A DNA stretch of 64,000 bases from JBBQIY01 sp964553035 (GTDB lineage: Bacteria; Verrucomicrobiota; Kiritimatiellia; RFP12; UBA3636), in assembly GCA_964553035.1 (NCBI GenBank), contig CAZKJH010000003.1, forward strand, positions 4,016 to 68,015. The letters are read 5' to 3'. A model generated the notes under the pieces. The model was not told where the DNA came from. It ran no database searches and saw only the letters and a list, made by a program, of their open reading frames with translations. This document shows, piece by piece, positions 38,804 to 49,017 of this stretch. Both the position numbers and the translations under genes were made by a program. Each line of letters begins with the position of its first letter. The first letter of the stretch is position 1.

Positions 38804-39886
38804 ATGAATCGACGCGCTATTATTGGTGATCTTGTGTTGCCAGACCGCATCCTGCGAGGTGGAGCGGTCGTTATTGCAGACGGCGTTATCGAATACGCAG
38901 GCCCGGCGGACAGCGTTGCGTTGCCCGACAACCAGATTCGAACGGGCGGGCGGCTCGTGGCACCGGGCTTTGTTGACATTCATTGTCATGCGGGAGCTGG
39001 AGTTATGTCGCACGATGATCCCGCTGCCGTGGCAGCGTATCACCGCCGCCACGGAACGACGGGATTGCTGCTTTCGTTTTATCGTAATCTCTCAAATGAC
39101 CAAGTGCTGGAAGGGTTACGGAAAATCGCGGCATGTCAGGCACCGAATGTGTTGGGCGTTCACATGGAGGGGCCATACCTTAACCCGGAATACGGAGCCA
39201 GAAAGCAGCCATTTTCGTCTGTTGATCCGGTTTTTTATCGTCAGGTCATCAATTCCGGGCTTGTTCGTCAATGGACTTATGCTCCGGAAATGCCTGGCAC
39301 TTCTGCCTTTGCACGCGAAATTGCGGCGGCAGGCATCGTGCCTGCAATCGGCCATAGTGCGGCTTCGCCTGCCGAAGTGGATCAGGCGGTCTGTGACGGT
39401 GCCCGCATCGTTACACATTTGATGAACGCCACGGGTTGCAGTATATCACCAACGCGCTACGGTGGAACGATCGAGGTCTCGTTTGATCTCGCGGCGATGC
39501 GCCATGACAAGATGTTCTTCGAGGTTATCTTCGACCGTGAGGGTATACACGTCCGGCGCGAGATGATCGAATTCATTCTGAAGACGGCTGGGGTAGATTT
39601 TGTGGTGGGTATTACGGATTGTGCGGCGGGTGGACTAGATGTCGATGACGGCCGGGATGTGATCGGCGAGGGTCGCGCATTGTCCGGTACCCGATTGACA
39701 ATGAGCGGTGTGGCACGCAACTTCCTTTCGCTTGGTATGCCGCTTCAAGATGTCTTTAAGATTGTCGCGCTCAATCCCGCGCGTGCGATTGGAATGGATG
39801 ATCGTGTTGGGAGTCTGGCGCAAGGTCGGCGCGCTGACCTCCTGTTGATTGATGCCGAATTAAATAAAGTAGAGGTGGTTACCTGA
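38804..39886 (+). CDS. nagA: N-acetylglucosamine-6-phosphate deacetylase family amidohydrolase
   Basis: NagA deacetylates GlcNAc-6-phosphate in amino-sugar use and cell-wall recycling. From ATG 38804 (AGGGAG 8 nt upstream) it has 360 residues. Visible are GFVDIHCHAGAGV with the HxH pair, the metal ligand Glu in HMEGPYLN, IGHSAASPAEV and THLMNATG with the two His ligands, and the catalytic Asp in GITDCAAGG. The usual NAM after THL is NAT. In-frame ATGs upstream have weaker context. nagB and a kinase are not nearby. It converges with the catabolic block, 30 nt apart. Confidence 0.85.
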   Translation: MNRRAIIGDLVLPDRILRGGAVVIADGVIEYAGPADSVALPDNQIRTGGRLVAPGFVDIHCHAGAGVMSHDDPAAVAAYHRRHGTTGLLLSFYRNLSNDQVLEGLRKIAACQAPNVLGVHMEGPYLNPEYGARKQPFSSVDPVFYRQVINSGLVRQWTYAPEMPGTSAFAREIAAAGIVPAIGHSAASPAEVDQAVCDGARIVTHLMNATGCSISPTRYGGTIEVSFDLAAMRHDKMFFEVIFDREGIHVRREMIEFILKTAGVDFVVGITDCAAGGLDVDDGRDVIGEGRALSGTRLTMSGVARNFLSLGMPLQDVFKIVALNPARAIGMDDRVGSLAQGRRADLLLIDAELNKVEVVT

Positions 39887-39916
39887 ACGTAGTGCGCAGT
39901 CGCTTCTGTCAGAGAC

Positions 39917-42754
39917 TCACTTGTCAAACACCAGCCATGCCATCCGTTCCTCTCCTGAATCGATCGGTGGCGGTAGTAGGGTCTGCGACTCATAGCCGCC
40001 CAGCAGATCCGCGACACGTGTGACACCGAACCTAAGTGCCCTGCACGTCTTGCGTTCAATTCCGAGCGAAGCAAAAGGCAGCCGCAGGGTCACCGCCCAG
40101 TAGTCCGGTCCTTGCGTGGCTTGAGCAGTCCAGCGATGATTCTTCGGTGACCCCAGAGTACTGAGGCGCTCTTCTCCTCCAACAGGATTGACATCGTTCA
40201 TGGCACGCCCCGCGTAGAACTCGCGGGCGCCAAGCGAATTGACCATGAATCCACGGCTTTCCTCGAACTGGCTGGGGTACACGACGAAATGCACTTGATC
40301 ATCGGGCCCAAGATCGTTTGGATCAAGCGGGTCGGCTCGCACAAGCTCCATACGCGGCTCGCGGCACATAATCCCGACGTAGAGCCCTGCGTCGTCATAG
40401 CCGGCACGCCAGGTCGTAACCCGTCCGGTTTTCATTTTATCCGGAGCGACATGCAGAGGCGGAGCTTCCGGTAGCGAATCCCACTCGCCCCCTGCGGGAG
40501 ATCCATTGATCTTGGGTGCTTGAGTAACCCTCTGACACCGGTACACGTAGCCACCCGGTGCTTCGCCGATATAGGCGGGAAAGAGCGGACAGCCTGGCTT
40601 CAGCCGCCGGGCAACGCGTGGGAATTCCTTTGCCAACAGTGTCTTCAATTCACGCATGCGCCAGCGAATCAGCTCCGGGAAGTACTTGAAGGCTCCAGCC
40701 TCCGGGCAATAGCCGAGGCGCGGATTCCGTTCGACCAGCGGCAGCAGCAGCCGGTCTACTTCGATCTCGCGCCTCACAAGCGTCCTCATGGTGTCCAGCA
40801 ACGTGCGACGCTTGTTGCCGCAACTGTGGGCCAGTCGTTCACGCAGGGCATAGAATGTCAGAATGTTGACGCCGCTTTCGAAGTGCAGTTCCAGTACCCG
40901 GGCCAGATCGATCTGTCGCTGACGCTCTCGATTCCCGATGGCGGTCGGATGCAAGGCTTCCAGCAGGCGCACACCACGCCCCCAGCGATCGCGCATGCGA
41001 GTGCACAACGTGATGATTTCGCTGAGCGTGTGATAGCCCGTGCAATTTCCGATGATGTCGCCACCCGGCGAATCCGGACGCCAGTTGCCGCCCAATTTTA
41101 AGCCACGGGGCTCAAGGTAGAGCGGCCATACCGGGCCGTTGTGCATAGGGCCAAAATAGCTGAACCCGATGGACACCGGATAGTGGGCGTAGGCGGCACT
41201 GAAATGCTTCCAGGCGCGCACAACCGTTGGAGCGTGGATCCCCCAGTCGCGGCGTGCCTGGCGATCAAGAAAGGCCGCTTCTGTATCCGGAAGAGGCGCG
41301 AAGGCAAGGTCGCCTGCGGCTCGGTTCATCAACGACGGATCGTTGCCGGAGCCCCAGTTCTGTAAAGCACCGCTAACGCCCAGCGCATGCATACCCTGAA
41401 ACCGCTGGTAGAGGTTTCTAGGCACCGGGATGTAGGGGACGCTGGCCAGTTCATGCGAACAGCCAGCCATGATCTTGGCGTAAACCGTCGTACCTTTTGC
41501 TCGGGCCGCTTGCGCACAGTCGCGGAACAGGGTACTCGGTCCCGGAACGGACAACCAATAATCGTCCGCGCGCCGAATCTTTCCCAACTGGCGAACCTTC
41601 GCCGCGCTATCGTAGTTGTGCAGGAGGACGACCTTCGGAGGGACATGCGCCGCAGCATCGCGAGTCAGGCGCTCTCCCCAGCAAACGTATTGCGAGTAAG
41701 GCCAAGCGATGAACTCCGCTTCAGGATCGGCGGTGTGAACGCCGCGTTCCATCGCCGCCAACGTATCGCGCAGCACGTCCCGTGGAGCACGCTTCGAACA
41801 GCGGGGGCAGCGGCTCGGACGGACTCTCGCCTCATAAGACCCCGAGTAGCAGTGCGTGGACCGTTCGCCGACGCAGATGACGATCAGTCCGCCCAGACCT
41901 GGTGCTCCGGCCATGAGCTTCCGGAATCCTTCGGCAAGGGCATCGCAGCCCTGCTTCGTGCTGGTGCAGTAGTAGGTTATCCCGTGCGCATCGCCGCCCA
42001 GCAGATGCGGATGTTTCGCACGCAATGGGCTGCCCGCCGAAAATGATTTCGGCTCATTGAGGTAAAGATAAAGCCGGATGCCATAGCGTGCGTAACGCCG
42101 CACGCGCTCCCGGAGTGCCTCAAACAGAGATTCTGGTGGTGCCTCGAACTCCGGCACGATACGATGAGGATAGAGCAACTCCATCGGCAACATCACGCCG
42201 TTGACACCTTCGTGCGCCAGTCGGTTCAGGAACTCATCCGGAAGAATATCGAGCCCGATGTGGTCGAACATGCCTACGTGGAATTCGATCCGGCGACGGA
42301 TAACCGCCGTACGCGTGATGACTTGCACGGGCAGAAACGGGCCACCACGCCGCAGCATTTCGTCTTCCAGATAAACTAGCGCACGGCGAAACCCTTCTGT
42401 GCTGCCGCTCAACACGACGCAGTCTGTCCGGCCGATTTCGATTCGGTAGGATTCATCGCATGATTCGCCGGTACACCTGAACCGCAGCCGATAGTCTCCG
42501 GTTTCCGGGATACCCGCCGCATGCAGGAAACGCTTGAAGTCCTGAAAGGCGGTTTCCAGTAGCCCGTCCGGATCGGACGGCCCTCCATCCACCGTAACGC
42601 CGCTGGTCAGCGACACCTCGTCGACTCGCGGCTGTGTGCGTTCCCACTGAATCGGCTCGCCATGCAAGGGCTCGGTCAGCTCGTGCAGAAAAGTAGTGTC
42701 CAGTGGCTGGTCAGGGATAGGGTAAAAATAGCGGGAGTGGATTGGTTTAGTCAT
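39917..42754 (-). CDS. GH20b/DUF4838-like glycosidase with C-terminal CBM9-like domain
   Basis: The 945-residue protein has no signal peptide. Residues 1-150 resemble the alpha/beta domain that precedes the barrel in GH20 and DUF4838 proteins (VVLSGSTEGFRRALVYLEDEML), followed by a TIM-barrel-like part (IEFHVGMFDHIGLDILPDEFLNRLAHEGVNGVMLP, RYGIRLYLYLNEP) and cysteine pairs CPRC. A beta-sandwich like CBM9/DOMON ends it (INGSPAGGEWDSL, YDDAGLYVGIMCREPRM, DDQVHFVVYP). The catalytic residues cannot be placed with confidence. It is the last gene of the catabolic block, 3 nt after the GH95-like gene, so the two are coupled and probably act together in the cytoplasm. Confidence 0.7.
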   Translation of the reverse strand: MTKPIHSRYFYPIPDQPLDTTFLHELTEPLHGEPIQWERTQPRVDEVSLTSGVTVDGGPSDPDGLLETAFQDFKRFLHAAGIPETGDYRLRFRCTGESCDESYRIEIGRTDCVVLSGSTEGFRRALVYLEDEMLRRGGPFLPVQVITRTAVIRRRIEFHVGMFDHIGLDILPDEFLNRLAHEGVNGVMLPMELLYPHRIVPEFEAPPESLFEALRERVRRYARYGIRLYLYLNEPKSFSAGSPLRAKHPHLLGGDAHGITYYCTSTKQGCDALAEGFRKLMAGAPGLGGLIVICVGERSTHCYSGSYEARVRPSRCPRCSKRAPRDVLRDTLAAMERGVHTADPEAEFIAWPYSQYVCWGERLTRDAAAHVPPKVVLLHNYDSAAKVRQLGKIRRADDYWLSVPGPSTLFRDCAQAARAKGTTVYAKIMAGCSHELASVPYIPVPRNLYQRFQGMHALGVSGALQNWGSGNDPSLMNRAAGDLAFAPLPDTEAAFLDRQARRDWGIHAPTVVRAWKHFSAAYAHYPVSIGFSYFGPMHNGPVWPLYLEPRGLKLGGNWRPDSPGGDIIGNCTGYHTLSEIITLCTRMRDRWGRGVRLLEALHPTAIGNRERQRQIDLARVLELHFESGVNILTFYALRERLAHSCGNKRRTLLDTMRTLVRREIEVDRLLLPLVERNPRLGYCPEAGAFKYFPELIRWRMRELKTLLAKEFPRVARRLKPGCPLFPAYIGEAPGGYVYRCQRVTQAPKINGSPAGGEWDSLPEAPPLHVAPDKMKTGRVTTWRAGYDDAGLYVGIMCREPRMELVRADPLDPNDLGPDDQVHFVVYPSQFEESRGFMVNSLGAREFYAGRAMNDVNPVGGEERLSTLGSPKNHRWTAQATQGPDYWAVTLRLPFASLGIERKTCRALRFGVTRVADLLGGYESQTLLPPPIDSGEERMAWLVFDK

Positions 42755-42757
42755 ATT

Positions 42758-45073
42758 TTATCTTTCTTTCGGCAGACCGAGCAGGGACGGCTTTTCCATC
42801 CGCACTGCAGCGATCACCGTCTTTGCGTCGAACCGATAACCGGGCCGCTGTAGCACCACCGCTTGCCCGGACAACAACGTGGCTTCGTAGCAGCCATCCT
42901 TCACGCACGCTTCGCCTTCCAGCACCTCGGCGATCTCGCCGCAAAAGGGATCGCGCAGCCGCAACGTGTTCGGCATGGTGGCTACGACCTTGACCCAGAC
43001 CGTCCGGCCCAGATGCCGCACGGCAGAGACTTTCCATGCCCCTTCGGTCAACAGATCGCGGAAGGCCAGTTCACGCCAGTGTGCCGGCACGGCGGGAAAG
43101 ATGCGTACGACATCGCGCCAGCCCTGCACTAACATATCGTTGATCCCGGCGCATGCGCCGCAGTTCGCCTCATACGTGAACGGCGCCGTCTCGCGCTTGC
43201 GTTTCTGGGTCGATCCAAAATAGGAATTGTTGGTTTCGCGCCAATCGGAATTGATATGCAATCCGTTGGGCATCACCCAGTGGTCGGCAAACTCCCGGAG
43301 GCAATCATGAGCCCATTCGCCCTGCCCCAGCACGGCGGCGAAACTAGCCATTTGCGTATACGTCCACCCCCACCAGTTATGTTTGCCCAGTTCCATGTAG
43401 TGATCTACGCTCATCTGGATTCGCCGGCGGGTTTCTGCGTCGTCCTCGATTGTCCAGTCCATGGCCGGATGAATGGCCATCAGATGGCTGGGATGCCGGT
43501 GGGATTCGTCCAGTGCCTTTCCGGGCCAGAGGCACAAGGCACCCTGCTCGGTCAAGGCATACGGTACCAGACGCTCCTTGATGCGCACTGCATCCGGGCT
43601 CAAATCGCTCCGCCCCAGAGCCGTTTCCATTTCGACTATCCAGTCGCAACAGCGCCGGATCAGTGCCAGATCGATGTTGGGGTCTTTGCAGAACGATTCA
43701 CGAGAAGAAGAGCGGCGATATTCTGGACTGTCCGAGAGCGGCACGTGCAGCCGACCGTCGGATTCCTCCACCAGATTGGCTCGGAAGAACTTGAAAACTT
43801 CGGACACGATGGGATAGCCCGTTCGTGCCAGCCAGTCACGATCCATACTGTGCCGCCAGCGTAGCCACGGCAGCCAGGCCAGCCAACCCGCGGTAGCCCA
43901 GGAAAAACAACCCGAATACCAATTCGAAGAATCACAGAGTTTGAATTTTCCTGCAAACCCGCCGGGCCAGAACACGCCTTCCGTCCCGAACACTTTTTGA
44001 GTATAGGCTTTCGCCGGCTCAGCGCAATCCAGCATGAAATCGCACCAGACATCGGCCAAGTCGAGATGCCCCGCAACGTAAGCCGGCCAGAACGTTACCT
44101 GGACATTCATATCACAGGTGTAAGCAGCAGTCCAGGGCGGCATGAGCCCATCCATAGCCCAAACGCCCTGTAGCCCCGGAGGCATGGCCCCACGCCGGGC
44201 CGACGCCGCCAGCAGGTACAGGCCGAAATACCAGAAGAATTCCATCTCCCGTTCAGGGAGATAAACAGCCGAGACATCCCAGAACTTTTTCCAGGCTCTT
44301 TCATGGGTAGCCCGCAGGGAATCAAATCCGCATGTTGCAGCCCAATCCCAGGTGGCGGTCGCTTTCGCCTCGGCCGCCGCAGCATCGTCTGCACACTCGA
44401 TGGCCAGATAATGATCCGGCCCCGTGGTATTCCAAACCATGGCCCAAGCGGGCCCTTCCGGAATCTGTTGAACCCATACGCGTTTATTCCCTCCGGATCG
44501 GGTGGTGGGCGGCGGATGTCCCAAAGCCGCCATCGCTTTACACACTTCGGCCAGTGGGATGAAATCGAGTTCTGCTGATGATGGGTGATCGGATTTCAGG
44601 CGCAAGCAAATAATATTTCTTTCACGATGGACAAACGCCGTGAGTGCGATCTCGCCTTGGTCAGTCCCGATGATGCCGGTCACAAGCGCCCGATCCAGAT
44701 CCAGACGGCAATCGTAGGCGACAGCGGCTCCAAGGTTGATCGTCGCGCGTCCAAGGCTGATTTTAGTGGGGGTAGGCGCACCTGTCGGAGTTCCAAAAAT
44801 GGCCTCGGCGTCCTCATAACGCTTTGCTGCGATCAACTCGCGCAAGTGGGTATAGTTGTAGGCCGGATTCTTCCAGTAGCGGTCGTCGGTTCGTGAATCA
44901 AATAAATCGGCGCAATCCAGTGTGAGGTTGAGCGGATCCCCGGTGCCCCATAGCATTGCGCCCAGAAAACCGTTACCAAGTGGAAAACCGTCTTGCCAGA
45001 TCCGCGGCGCGGATTGGTGATGTACTCCGTGAATGACGGGATCGCGATTTGATGGCCATAAACTGTGTTTCAT
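42758..45073 (-). CDS. GH95-like glycoside hydrolase (alpha-L-fucosidase/galactosidase family)
   Basis: The 771-residue protein begins with the GH95 N-terminal signature WQDGFPLGNGFLGAMLWG. It then has the (alpha/alpha)6-barrel features CDMNVQVTFWPAYVAGHLDLA, SNWYSGCFSWATAGWLAW, the acidic segment SDSPEYR, HRHPSHLMAIHP and WWGWTYTQM. These match the GH95 core, whose known activities are 1,2-alpha-L-fucosidase and alpha-L-galactosidase. No signal peptide is visible, implying cytoplasmic action on imported oligosaccharides. AGGAAAC lies 8 nt before ATG 45073. Confidence 0.8.
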   Translation of the reverse strand: MKHSLWPSNRDPVIHGVHHQSAPRIWQDGFPLGNGFLGAMLWGTGDPLNLTLDCADLFDSRTDDRYWKNPAYNYTHLRELIAAKRYEDAEAIFGTPTGAPTPTKISLGRATINLGAAVAYDCRLDLDRALVTGIIGTDQGEIALTAFVHRERNIICLRLKSDHPSSAELDFIPLAEVCKAMAALGHPPPTTRSGGNKRVWVQQIPEGPAWAMVWNTTGPDHYLAIECADDAAAAEAKATATWDWAATCGFDSLRATHERAWKKFWDVSAVYLPEREMEFFWYFGLYLLAASARRGAMPPGLQGVWAMDGLMPPWTAAYTCDMNVQVTFWPAYVAGHLDLADVWCDFMLDCAEPAKAYTQKVFGTEGVFWPGGFAGKFKLCDSSNWYSGCFSWATAGWLAWLPWLRWRHSMDRDWLARTGYPIVSEVFKFFRANLVEESDGRLHVPLSDSPEYRRSSSRESFCKDPNIDLALIRRCCDWIVEMETALGRSDLSPDAVRIKERLVPYALTEQGALCLWPGKALDESHRHPSHLMAIHPAMDWTIEDDAETRRRIQMSVDHYMELGKHNWWGWTYTQMASFAAVLGQGEWAHDCLREFADHWVMPNGLHINSDWRETNNSYFGSTQKRKRETAPFTYEANCGACAGINDMLVQGWRDVVRIFPAVPAHWRELAFRDLLTEGAWKVSAVRHLGRTVWVKVVATMPNTLRLRDPFCGEIAEVLEGEACVKDGCYEATLLSGQAVVLQRPGYRFDAKTVIAAVRMEKPSLLGLPKER

Positions 45074-45118
45074 AGAAGTTTCCTGATATTTTTTCGGCGG
45101 AGTCGGTTTTAGTTTAGC

Positions 45119-46522
45119 CTAGTCTTCGGGATTGCTCTGCGCGGCGTTGCCGATGCTACCTGTGGGACCCAGCAGGGAACTTGCCGCCTGCAAGCCAGCG
45201 TTCGTGGACGCGCTGGCTTGGGTGTCCGCGCCCAATTGTTTGCGAATTGTCGAGGCCATCTGGGCGACGAGTCGTTCAACGTATTCCGAGCTGTTTTCCG
45301 CCGCTGGGAAAGGGTCGTTGATCGGAATGTTGTTCTCTTTCATCACTCTGGAAGCGGCGGCAGTTAGCTCCTTGACCTCCATTGGGCGATTCCCCTCGTG
45401 CCATGGAACAGAGCCCGCCCAGATGATCTTTGCCCCTTTTCCTTCATCGCGAATCAGCTTGACGACCTCGCGTAGACCTGTTTCCCATCCAGAGATGTCC
45501 GGCAAAATGGTTTTCCAAATAGGATCGGTTTCGTTGCAGTGTAGCCCGTTGTTGAACAAGATGATGTCGTAGGAGTATTCATCAAAAATATAGTTCAGAT
45601 TTTTGACATACAAGGGGTCGGCGAAGCTTCTGCTGGTGCTGTAGGTGGATAAGTAGGCCGTCCCGGTCAGCGCCTTGTTGACGGAACGCTGGTAATCGTC
45701 ATAAATGGAATCTCCTATCACCAGCACACGCGGGAGTTCGCTCTTTTCGCCATCATACCAGAAGATTCTGGTCCACTCTACTTTTTCCGTGCTTTTATCG
45801 TCGCCTGAAACGGCAGGCTGGGCTTGGGAAGCTGGGTCTGTCGATAGCGGACTGGAGGCTTTTTTCACGTCAAGATTCGCGCGAATCACGGCGGCCACTT
45901 GTTTGGCCGCAAGCTTCCGTCCTTCGACGGAGTGGTGTAAATTATCCGTCCAGTACTGCTTACGGTCAAGAGGATCCATCAAGGCAAAAAGGTCGTTGAT
46001 CGGGATGTTGTTTTCTTTCATCACCCCGGCCGCGATAGCATTGAATTCTTTCACCAGTCTTGTATTGTCCTCAAAAGCTGCCGGAGTAATAGAAGCCCAA
46101 ATGATGACTGCCCCTTTTTCTTCTTCACGAATCAGTTTTATAACCTCCTTCAGGGTTGTTTCCCACGCCTTGAAATCGCTGCCGAAGCTGTGCAATCCGT
46201 TGTTGAGCTGGATCAGCGCATAGTCGTTTTCAGAAAGCATCAGTTTGAGCTCTTTAAGGTAAGAGCGGTCAGTCATGCATTTGGCCGTTGTATACGTGCT
46301 GACGTAAGCCATTCCGGAAAGCTCTGCGCTGACATACTCCTGATACATGTTGGCGATGGAATCTCCAATCAGCAGGACGCGAGGGAGATTAGTAGCTCCG
46401 GGTTTATGGCAAACCGTGTAGATCCATTCAATGCTTTCGCGTTTGCGTTCCGCATACAAGGTTGTTGCTATCATGCTGAAACACGAGAACAGAAGAACTC
46501 TTTTTAAAGTACGTATTCTCAT
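45119..46522 (-). CDS. exported protein with two SGNH hydrolase domains, second degenerate
   Basis: Residues 1-24 form a signal peptide (hydrophobic LLFSCFSMIATTLYA, cleavage before Glu25). Domain 1 (about 31-215) has LIGDSI with Ser55 and the DxxH pair at Asp193 and His196. Domain 2 (about 248-435) repeats the fold closely (VIGDSIYDDY with Ser272, YDIILFNNGLHCN, GWETGLREVVKLIRDE) but has no DxxH near its end. A Ser/Ala-rich tail follows. SGNH enzymes in such clusters usually remove acetyl or other esters from polysaccharides. AAGGAGG supports ATG 46522. Confidence 0.8.
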   Translation of the reverse strand: MRIRTLKRVLLFSCFSMIATTLYAERKRESIEWIYTVCHKPGATNLPRVLLIGDSIANMYQEYVSAELSGMAYVSTYTTAKCMTDRSYLKELKLMLSENDYALIQLNNGLHSFGSDFKAWETTLKEVIKLIREEEKGAVIIWASITPAAFEDNTRLVKEFNAIAAGVMKENNIPINDLFALMDPLDRKQYWTDNLHHSVEGRKLAAKQVAAVIRANLDVKKASSPLSTDPASQAQPAVSGDDKSTEKVEWTRIFWYDGEKSELPRVLVIGDSIYDDYQRSVNKALTGTAYLSTYSTSRSFADPLYVKNLNYIFDEYSYDIILFNNGLHCNETDPIWKTILPDISGWETGLREVVKLIRDEGKGAKIIWAGSVPWHEGNRPMEVKELTAAASRVMKENNIPINDPFPAAENSSEYVERLVAQMASTIRKQLGADTQASASTNAGLQAASSLLGPTGSIGNAAQSNPED

Positions 46523-46586
46523 TTTAACCTCCTTTCTTTATAAGATGCCGTAATTCTTGAGACAGACTTTTAAATTCCAGCTCATC

Positions 46587-48098
46587 TCAGAGGATGCCAT
46601 CCCACGTGTTAACTTTCTTTTGTTTTATTTCTGCGTCATCGAACCACCGCGTCGTGACGGCTTTTGTTTCCGTGAAGAACCGGATCCCGTCTTTGCCTAG
46701 TGCGTGCAAGTCTCCGAAAAAGGAATCCTTATGGCCGGTGAACGGGAATATCCCAGCTGGAACCGGGATTCCAACGTTGATCCCTACCATGCCTCCATGT
46801 ACGCGTCTTGCAAACTCACGGCTGAAGTACCCATTCTGGGTGAATATCACCGCGCCGTTAGCAAATTTATTATTATTAATGACTTGCAAACCTTCTTCAA
46901 AGTCGCTCACCCGTTTGACACACAATACGGGGCCGAATATTTCTTCATTGCCAATGGTCATCTTGGGAGTCACATGGTCAAAGATTGTCGGTTTAAGATA
47001 AAAGCCATTTTCAAACCCTTTGACACTGACCGTTCTCCCATCCAGAGCAAGTGTTGCGCCTTCCAGGATCCCTTTTTCGATCCAGTCCAGCACCGACTTC
47101 CGGTGGCTTTCCGTAACCAGTGGGCCGAGTTCTGATTTTTTGTCGTATGCAGGGCCCACTTTGAGCTCCCCTGCGAATTTCTTAAGCAGTTCGACAAGCT
47201 GATCTGCGATACTTGACTGGACGACGACAGCCGGTAAAGCCATGCATCGTTCACCAGCGCATCCGAACGCGGCATTGATAAGCCCGCGCGCCGTGCGTTC
47301 GAGGGGAGCGTCTTCCAGTACCAGGGCATGGTTCTTGGCCTCGCACAATGCCTGTACTCGTTTGCCGTTTGCGGCCGCTGTCGCGTAGATATGCATGCCG
47401 ACTGCTGTTGAGCCGACAAACGTTATCCCCTTTACATCAGGATGTTTCAGGAACAGTTCGGCCTCATTGCGGCTACAGGTGACGAGGTTTACCACACCTT
47501 CAGGCAAACCCGCTTCCTGCAACAGTTCCGCGCACCGCATCGCGGTCATCGGGGTTGTACTGGAGGCCTTCAGCACCAGCGTATTGCCGGAGGCAATGCA
47601 CAGCGGCATCATCCAGCCAAAAGGAATCATAGCAGGGAAGTTGAACGGCGCAATCCCTGCGAATACACCTACCGCTTCTTTATAAAGCACGGTATCAAAA
47701 CCTGCGGTGACATTCATCAAGGATTCGCCCATCAACAAGGAAGGAATACCACAGGCAAATTCAATCGCCTCCTTGGCCTTGAGGATATCCCCCTTTGCTT
47801 CATCCCATACTTTGCCGTTTTCGCGGCACACGATGGTTATAAGTTCGTCCAGATGATTCTCAATCAATTCTCTGAATCTGAACAAAACCTGTACCCTTTT
47901 TATGGCTGGGGTTTCTGACCAGCTTGGGAAAGCGGCTGCAGCAGATTCTATGGCCGAGTTGACTTCTTCCTCGGTACAACAAGGCGTCCTGGCTATGATA
48001 TCCCCCGTATTCGGATCGTAGATGTCCATATACTTGGTGGTTTTCGAGTCATGCCATTTGCCTCCTGAAAGATATTTCAGGTATTTTACTTCACTCAT
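46587..48098 (-). CDS. mmsA: methylmalonate/malonate-semialdehyde dehydrogenase (CoA-acylating)
   Basis: MmsA/IolA enzymes oxidise malonate or methylmalonate semialdehyde to acetyl- or propionyl-CoA with CO2 release and NADH. The start ATG 48098 (MSEVKYLKYLSGGKW) has AAGGAGA 6 nt upstream, giving 503 residues. Signatures are GVFAGIAPFNFPAMIPFGWMM, FVGSTAVG (228-235), EAKNHALVLEDA and the catalytic Cys285 in FGCAGERCMALP. The AKNH segment is characteristic of this branch of aldehyde dehydrogenases. It follows the aminotransferase by 22 nt, suggesting a shared route to acyl-CoA. Confidence 0.88.
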   Translation of the reverse strand: MSEVKYLKYLSGGKWHDSKTTKYMDIYDPNTGDIIARTPCCTEEEVNSAIESAAAAFPSWSETPAIKRVQVLFRFRELIENHLDELITIVCRENGKVWDEAKGDILKAKEAIEFACGIPSLLMGESLMNVTAGFDTVLYKEAVGVFAGIAPFNFPAMIPFGWMMPLCIASGNTLVLKASSTTPMTAMRCAELLQEAGLPEGVVNLVTCSRNEAELFLKHPDVKGITFVGSTAVGMHIYATAAANGKRVQALCEAKNHALVLEDAPLERTARGLINAAFGCAGERCMALPAVVVQSSIADQLVELLKKFAGELKVGPAYDKKSELGPLVTESHRKSVLDWIEKGILEGATLALDGRTVSVKGFENGFYLKPTIFDHVTPKMTIGNEEIFGPVLCVKRVSDFEEGLQVINNNKFANGAVIFTQNGYFSREFARRVHGGMVGINVGIPVPAGIFPFTGHKDSFFGDLHALGKDGIRFFTETKAVTTRWFDDAEIKQKKVNTWDGIL

Positions 48099-48120
48099 GT
48101 CAGTCTCCTTTTCATTTTGA

Positions 48121-49008
48121 TTAAGGGTAAATGGGCGTTCCTTCTTTCTTGACTTTTTCAAGGAAGGTTTTTGTTAACTGAGCCGTTATAGGGCCGGGAG
48201 TTCCGCTTCCTATCTGCCTTCCATCAACCCAGACGATGGGCACCACTTCAATGCGGGTCGCGGTGCAAAAACATTCATCACTGGTATACAAGTCGTGCAG
48301 GGTTAACGGTTCTTCTACCGATTCCAGCCCTGCCGCTTTGGCGATCCGCAAGATCGTCCGTCTCGTGACACCATCCAGAATTCCTAACCAAAGTGGCGGG
48401 GTTATGACCCGTGAGCCTTTGACAATAAATAAGTTGTCTCCCGTCAACTCACATACAAAGCCTTGTTCGTTTAAAAAAATGGCATCTTGTACATTGACGG
48501 CGTTGGCCTGCAATTTGGCTAGGATGTTGTTCAAATAATTGGTCGACTTTATCCGTGGACTCAGAACATCCGGCCCATTGCGTCGGCATGAGGTGGAGAT
48601 GACCTTAATTCCTTTTGTGCTGGAAGCGTTATTGCCTGTATCTTCAGGGTGGCGGGTTTCGGCATCCACAATGATGACCACAGTCGCAGTCGGACAACTT
48701 TTTGGATCAAGCCCCAGAGCCCCCTTACCGCGGCTTGCCACTGGCCGGATGTAAGCATCTCGCAAGTTATTACGCCTGACGGTCTCAAGGATCGCCACTT
48801 TCATCTCGTCACGACTGAGAGGTAGTTTAAGTTGGATCGACTGTGCGGATTCATAAAAACGATCAACATGCTCATCCAGTGCAAAGATTCGTCCATTATA
48901 GGCTTTGATGCCTTCAAAAACCCCATCGCCATAGAGAAAGCCATGGTCAAATACGGACACGGTGGCTTCATTCTCGCCCACGAAACGGCCATTTACATAT
49001 ACGATCAT
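48121..49008 (-). CDS. class IV aminotransferase (branched-chain/D-amino acid type)
   Basis: The 295-residue PLP enzyme has the fold-type IV pattern: FDHGFLYGDGVFEGIKAYNG, YIRPVASRGKG, the PLP Lys154 in RIKSTNYLNN, a following Glu in FVCELTGDNLF, and GVTRRTILRIA. It is nearest in look to IlvE, but the surroundings (TPP enzyme 9 nt upstream, semialdehyde dehydrogenase 22 nt downstream) suggest a catabolic 2-oxo acid or amino-sugar-derived substrate rather than valine synthesis. AAGGAG is 6 nt from ATG 49008. Substrate is not determinable here. Confidence 0.85.
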   Translation of the reverse strand: MIVYVNGRFVGENEATVSVFDHGFLYGDGVFEGIKAYNGRIFALDEHVDRFYESAQSIQLKLPLSRDEMKVAILETVRRNNLRDAYIRPVASRGKGALGLDPKSCPTATVVIIVDAETRHPEDTGNNASSTKGIKVISTSCRRNGPDVLSPRIKSTNYLNNILAKLQANAVNVQDAIFLNEQGFVCELTGDNLFIVKGSRVITPPLWLGILDGVTRRTILRIAKAAGLESVEEPLTLHDLYTSDECFCTATRIEVVPIVWVDGRQIGSGTPGPITAQLTKTFLEKVKKEGTPIYP

Positions 49009-49017
49009 AAAAACTCC

